From the NCBI GenBank assembly GCA_017308135.1, contig JAFKFM010000007.1, forward strand, positions 700,001 to 764,000: a DNA stretch of 64,000 nt, given 5' to 3'. The notes beneath the pieces were generated by a model that saw only the letters and a list, made by a program, of their open reading frames with translations, had not been told where the DNA came from and made no database searches. This stretch comes from Alphaproteobacteria bacterium (GTDB taxonomy: Bacteria; Pseudomonadota; Alphaproteobacteria; CACIAM-22H2). Below, piece after piece: positions 61,153 to 64,000 of the stretch (the stretch's first letter is position 1; each line of letters opens with the position of its first letter). The translations under genes and the position numbers were made by a program.

Positions 61153-63153
61153 ATGTCGTTGTCCGCCGCCCTTAACTCGTCGCTGAGCTCGCTGCTGACC
61201 CTGCAGCAGCAGTCGCGTGTGGCGTCGGCCAACGTCGCGAACGCGCAGACGTCCGGCTACACCCGCAAGAACGTCAATCTGATCACCCCGGCGGTTCAAG
61301 GATTGCCGACGGGCGTCGCGGTCCAATCGGTCACGCGCGCGGTCAACCAAACGCTTCAGAACGAATTGCTCGCCCGCAACTCCGAAGCCGCCGCCAACGC
61401 GGTGCAGCAGCAGTACTTGGAGCGCATCGGCTCGTTCCTCAGCGTCCAGGACGGCACGCCGCGCGTGACCACCATGTTCCAGGCGTTCCAGCAGGCGTGG
61501 AAGGATTACGAAGCCAATCCGGAAAACGCCACGCTCGCGCGCGCGGTGTCGACGCAAGGTCAGCTGCTGGCGACGGAGATCAACAATCTCGCCGCGCAGC
61601 CCCAGCAGATCGATGCGCTGATCCAGACCGACATCAACCAGAATCTGACGCAGCTCAACCAGCTCGTCACGCAGGCTTACTCGATCAACGCGCAGCTCGT
61701 GAACCAATCGTCCACGGGCCAGCCGATCGGCGAGCTGCAGGACCAGATGGATCAGATCGTCGGGCAGATTTCGAAGATCACCAAGGTCCAGGTGCTCGGC
61801 ACCGGCACCGCGGCGTTGCAGGTTCTGACGGCCGGCGGCCAGACGCTGGTGTCCGGCGCCGTGCCGCCCAGCTTCAGCTACAACCCGAACACCAACCAGA
61901 TCCAGGTCACGATCAACGGCGGCACGCAAGCCGTGCAGAACACGGCCTTCGCGGGCGGCCAGCTCGACGCGCTGCTGCGGTTGCGCGCGGGCTACGAAAG
62001 CCAGGCCTCGACGTCGACCTTCTCGCAGACCGTGATGGGCTCGTCCGATCCGTCGGACGGCGCCTTGCGCAAATACGTCAACCAGATCGACGCGATCGCC
62101 AATCAGATCGCATACACGGTCAACTCGACCTACAACAAGAGCGCCTCCTACGGCAACGAGCTGGCCGCGAACTTCTTCACCTTCTCGACCTTGGCGATCC
62201 CCGCCTCGGCGACGACGGCGACGACGATCACCTCGGGCACGGCGTCGGTCGGCACGGCGGGCGGCGGCTTGACCGACGGTGCGGCCGCGTTCGGCGCGCT
62301 GACGCCGACGGCGACCAACTACTACCGCGTCACGATCACCGACGGTCTGGGCAAGGGCTCGTCCGCGATCATCACGGCCAACACCGCGACGTCGATCACG
62401 GCGCCGGGCCTGGCCGCGACCGATACGACCAGCCGCTACACGATCCAGCAGGTCACCGGCCCGTTGATGACGAACGCCGCCACGGCGGGTACGACGACGA
62501 CGCTGACCGATACGACCAATACCTGGACGGTCAACGCCTTCCAGCCGACCGCGACGGGCATCGCCTATCAGGTGCGCATCATCTCGGGCACGGGAGCGGG
62601 CCAAGTCGCGCAGATCACCGGCAACACGGCGAACCAGCTGACGGTCAGCCCCGCCTTCACGACGGCGCCGGGTGCCGGCAGCGTCTATGTGATCGAACCG
62701 GCTTACGGCAACAACCCGCCGGCGGCGTCGATGCTGCAGATCAACCCGACGCTGGCCAACGGCGCGGTGATGACGAAGAAGGGCGCCGCGGGCGATATGT
62801 CGCAAGCGTTGAACCTGGCCACGTCGGCGACCTTCGATCCGATCCCGATCCCGACCGGTGTGGCCGCGCTGAACAACACCGGCATCGTGACGGGCGCGAT
62901 GACCATCGCCAACACGATCGGTTCGGCCGTGTCCTACACCGCGCGCTCGATCGCCGGTTCGCAAAATACGGCCGACTATTCCGAAACGCTGCGTCACCAG
63001 ACCGATCAGACCTACCGCAACACGGTGGGCGTCTCGATCGACCAGGAAATGGCCAATCTGGTGACGTTGCAAAACGCCTATCAAGCGTCCGCGCAGGTGC
63101 TGCAAACGGTGCGCACCATGTTCGACACGCTGATCAATCTGGGAAGGGGCTAA
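61153..63153 (+). CDS. flgK: Flagellar hook-associated protein FlgK (HAP1) with inserted tandem repeat
   Basis: 666 residues. The N-terminal rod-type helix (LSAALNSSLSSLLTLQQQSR, VASANVANAQTSGYTRKNV) and the C-terminal helix (VSIDQEMANLVTLQNAYQAS, AQVLQTVRTMFDTLINLG) are the conserved FlgK ends. The surface-exposed centre is enlarged by a Thr- and Gly-rich insert containing two 78-residue tandem copies beginning at residues 373 and 451. FlgK is the first hook-filament junction protein. Preceded by a sigma-54 promoter; flgL follows after three bases. Confidence 0.95.
   Translation: MSLSAALNSSLSSLLTLQQQSRVASANVANAQTSGYTRKNVNLITPAVQGLPTGVAVQSVTRAVNQTLQNELLARNSEAAANAVQQQYLERIGSFLSVQDGTPRVTTMFQAFQQAWKDYEANPENATLARAVSTQGQLLATEINNLAAQPQQIDALIQTDINQNLTQLNQLVTQAYSINAQLVNQSSTGQPIGELQDQMDQIVGQISKITKVQVLGTGTAALQVLTAGGQTLVSGAVPPSFSYNPNTNQIQVTINGGTQAVQNTAFAGGQLDALLRLRAGYESQASTSTFSQTVMGSSDPSDGALRKYVNQIDAIANQIAYTVNSTYNKSASYGNELAANFFTFSTLAIPASATTATTITSGTASVGTAGGGLTDGAAAFGALTPTATNYYRVTITDGLGKGSSAIITANTATSITAPGLAATDTTSRYTIQQVTGPLMTNAATAGTTTTLTDTTNTWTVNAFQPTATGIAYQVRIISGTGAGQVAQITGNTANQLTVSPAFTTAPGAGSVYVIEPAYGNNPPAASMLQINPTLANGAVMTKKGAAGDMSQALNLATSATFDPIPIPTGVAALNNTGIVTGAMTIANTIGSAVSYTARSIAGSQNTADYSETLRHQTDQTYRNTVGVSIDQEMANLVTLQNAYQASAQVLQTVRTMFDTLINLGRG
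62269..62703 (+). repeat. Tandem 78-residue module inside FlgK
   Basis: Copy A starts at 62269 and copy B at 62503, exactly 234 bases apart. Shared pattern: LTD........PTAT...Y.V.I..G.G.G..A.IT.NTA..T....A........Y.I. At DNA level the copies have diverged, so the duplication is old or was acquired. Such G-x-G...ITANT modules are common in phage tail and surface proteins. Confidence 0.75.
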
Positions 63154-63156
63154 TCC

Positions 63157-64000
63157 ATGGCCGGCAGCATCACGGGCGTGACCAATCTCGCGCAATTGCT
63201 TGACACGCAGCGCATTCTTTCGAGCCAGCAGACCGAACTCGGTCAGTTGCAGAAGGAATTGTCCACGGGCCGCAAGCGCGACGGCCTGATCGGCGTCGCC
63301 CTGTCCAGCTTCCAGCAGCAGGGCCTGGCTTCCGACACGCTGCGCTATCAGCAGTACCGCCAGATCACGATCCAATCGACGATCTACACCCGCGCGATCG
63401 ACGCGACGCAGTACCGCACCGATCTTTACGCCAAGTCGATCCAGTCGATGCAGGATATCGGCAACGACATGCGCTCGGAACTGCTGAAAGCGCAGTCGAC
63501 GACGCCGGCGACGTATGGCGTGCAGGCGGCCTTGATCGATGGCGCGCTCAACCGCATTCAGTCGATCCTGAACACGACCGACGGCCAGCGCTACGTCTTC
63601 GCGGGCAACGCCTACAGCACCGCGCCGATGAGGCAGCTGACCGGCCTCGACAACGCGGCCCTCGTCAACGGCGTGAACGGCTTCGCCGCGGCGACCAACT
63701 CGCCGCCGCGCAACGCGACCTACGCCAACGCCATCCAGTCCGTGCCGTTCACCTCGCCGGTCAACACCGCGCAATTCGCGGGCGACGGCAACACGAACGT
63801 GCCCGGCTATATCAACAATTCGCTGGATCTGGCCGCCCCCTCCACCGCGACGGGCGAATGGGTCTACACCCAGACGCGCGTTTCGGTGTCGGACAGCCTG
63901 AACGTCGATTTCGGCATCAGCGCCACGCATGGCGCGTTCCAGAACCTGATCAACGGCCTGCGCAATTTCAAGATGGCGCTGCGCTGGGCGCAGAACACGC
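63157..64000 (+). CDS. flgL: Flagellar hook-associated protein FlgL (HAP3), 3' end beyond the window
   Basis: The frame opens with the ATG at 63157, three bases after the flgK stop, and stays open to the window end (281 codons). The translation begins MAGSITGVTNLAQLLDTQRI, continues with a LGQLQKELSTGRKRDG flagellin-like helix, the STGQ-like NTTDGQRYVFAGNAYS segment, and near the end SVSDSLNVDFGISATHGAFQ. It is a flagellin-family N-terminal D0/D1 region as in FlgL, the second hook-filament junction protein. The C-terminal helix is outside the window. Flagellin itself is less likely, given its place after flgK. Confidence 0.88.
   Translation, partial: MAGSITGVTNLAQLLDTQRILSSQQTELGQLQKELSTGRKRDGLIGVALSSFQQQGLASDTLRYQQYRQITIQSTIYTRAIDATQYRTDLYAKSIQSMQDIGNDMRSELLKAQSTTPATYGVQAALIDGALNRIQSILNTTDGQRYVFAGNAYSTAPMRQLTGLDNAALVNGVNGFAAATNSPPRNATYANAIQSVPFTSPVNTAQFAGDGNTNVPGYINNSLDLAAPSTATGEWVYTQTRVSVSDSLNVDFGISATHGAFQNLINGLRNFKMALRWAQNT

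Noticed and set aside
61072..63930. A 952-codon minus-strand frame opposite flgK and flgL
   Set aside because: Arg/Val/Asp-rich shadow of flgK third-position GC bias; no recognisable domain and it runs across the sigma-54 promoter.

Overview
The window is high-GC DNA, densely packed with genes on both strands, many of them overlapping by 1-20 bases. It is chromosomal DNA of an alphaproteobacterium. The evidence is the CtrA response regulator with its phosphotransferase ChpT and a DUF1153 (SciP-like) CtrA partner, FlbD and FlaF of the alphaproteobacterial flagellar programme, the ATP synthase zeta inhibitor (DUF1476), DUF3553, and a purC-purS-purQ-purL-bolA-grxD run. A Rhodospirillales-like member is my best guess; the genus cannot be read from the sequence. 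I see no prophage, insertion sequence, CRISPR array, rRNA or tRNA.

1-13 kb is housekeeping: the end of a DODA-type extradiol dioxygenase gene, a purine operon with bolA and grxD, an NRDE protein, the F1-ATPase inhibitor, recO-parC, a HigA-type regulator beside a pair of REP-like palindromes, the murein endopeptidase mepA and an ABC-F ATPase. 13-20 kb carries an inositol-monophosphatase-family gene, a divergent split AtuA-like pair, a DedA protein, a pentapeptide-repeat protein and a small membrane protein/acyl-CoA synthetase/short-chain dehydrogenase operon. 20-34 kb is a nutrient locus. Four hydrolases of N-acyl amino acids or peptides (M14 aspartoacylase-like, ArgE-like M20, M81, N-formylglutamate amidohydrolase) flank a complete peptide ABC transporter with two paralogous binding proteins and a LysR regulator. 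34-38.6 kb holds a PPK2 kinase, a methyltransferase, NAD kinase, moaA, mobA and a DUF3553 gene.

From 38.6 kb to the end the window is devoted to cell-cycle-linked motility: chpT, a cheY-cheB-cheR operon, ctrA divergent from fliI-fliJ, and then a long leftward block. In transcription order the block is fliK, flgD, an unknown Cys-motif protein, a SciP-like gene, a regulatory gap, fliF, a FliG N-domain-only gene, fliH, fliN, flbD, flhA, flhF, flhG and a second FliK-like gene. A TPR/O-GlcNAc-transferase-like gene, flaF, flgK and the start of flgL close the window. CtrA, activated through ChpT and restrained by SciP, probably switches on the early basal-body genes, and FlbD with sigma-54 the hook and filament genes. 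A near-perfect sigma-54 promoter precedes flgK, a weaker one precedes fliK, and TTAA-type CtrA half-sites and GANTC methylation sites cluster upstream of ctrA/fliI and fliF. FlhF and FlhG together suggest a polar flagellum.

Most worth a second look: the lone FliG N-terminal domain where full-length fliG is expected; the gap upstream of fliF with four GANTC sites in 35 bp and a 13-bp inverted repeat; the unknown protein translationally coupled to the SciP-like gene; the 78-residue tandem repeat in FlgK; the divergent AtuA pair; the hairpin covering the ribosome-binding site of the second binding protein; and the apparently leaderless moaA.
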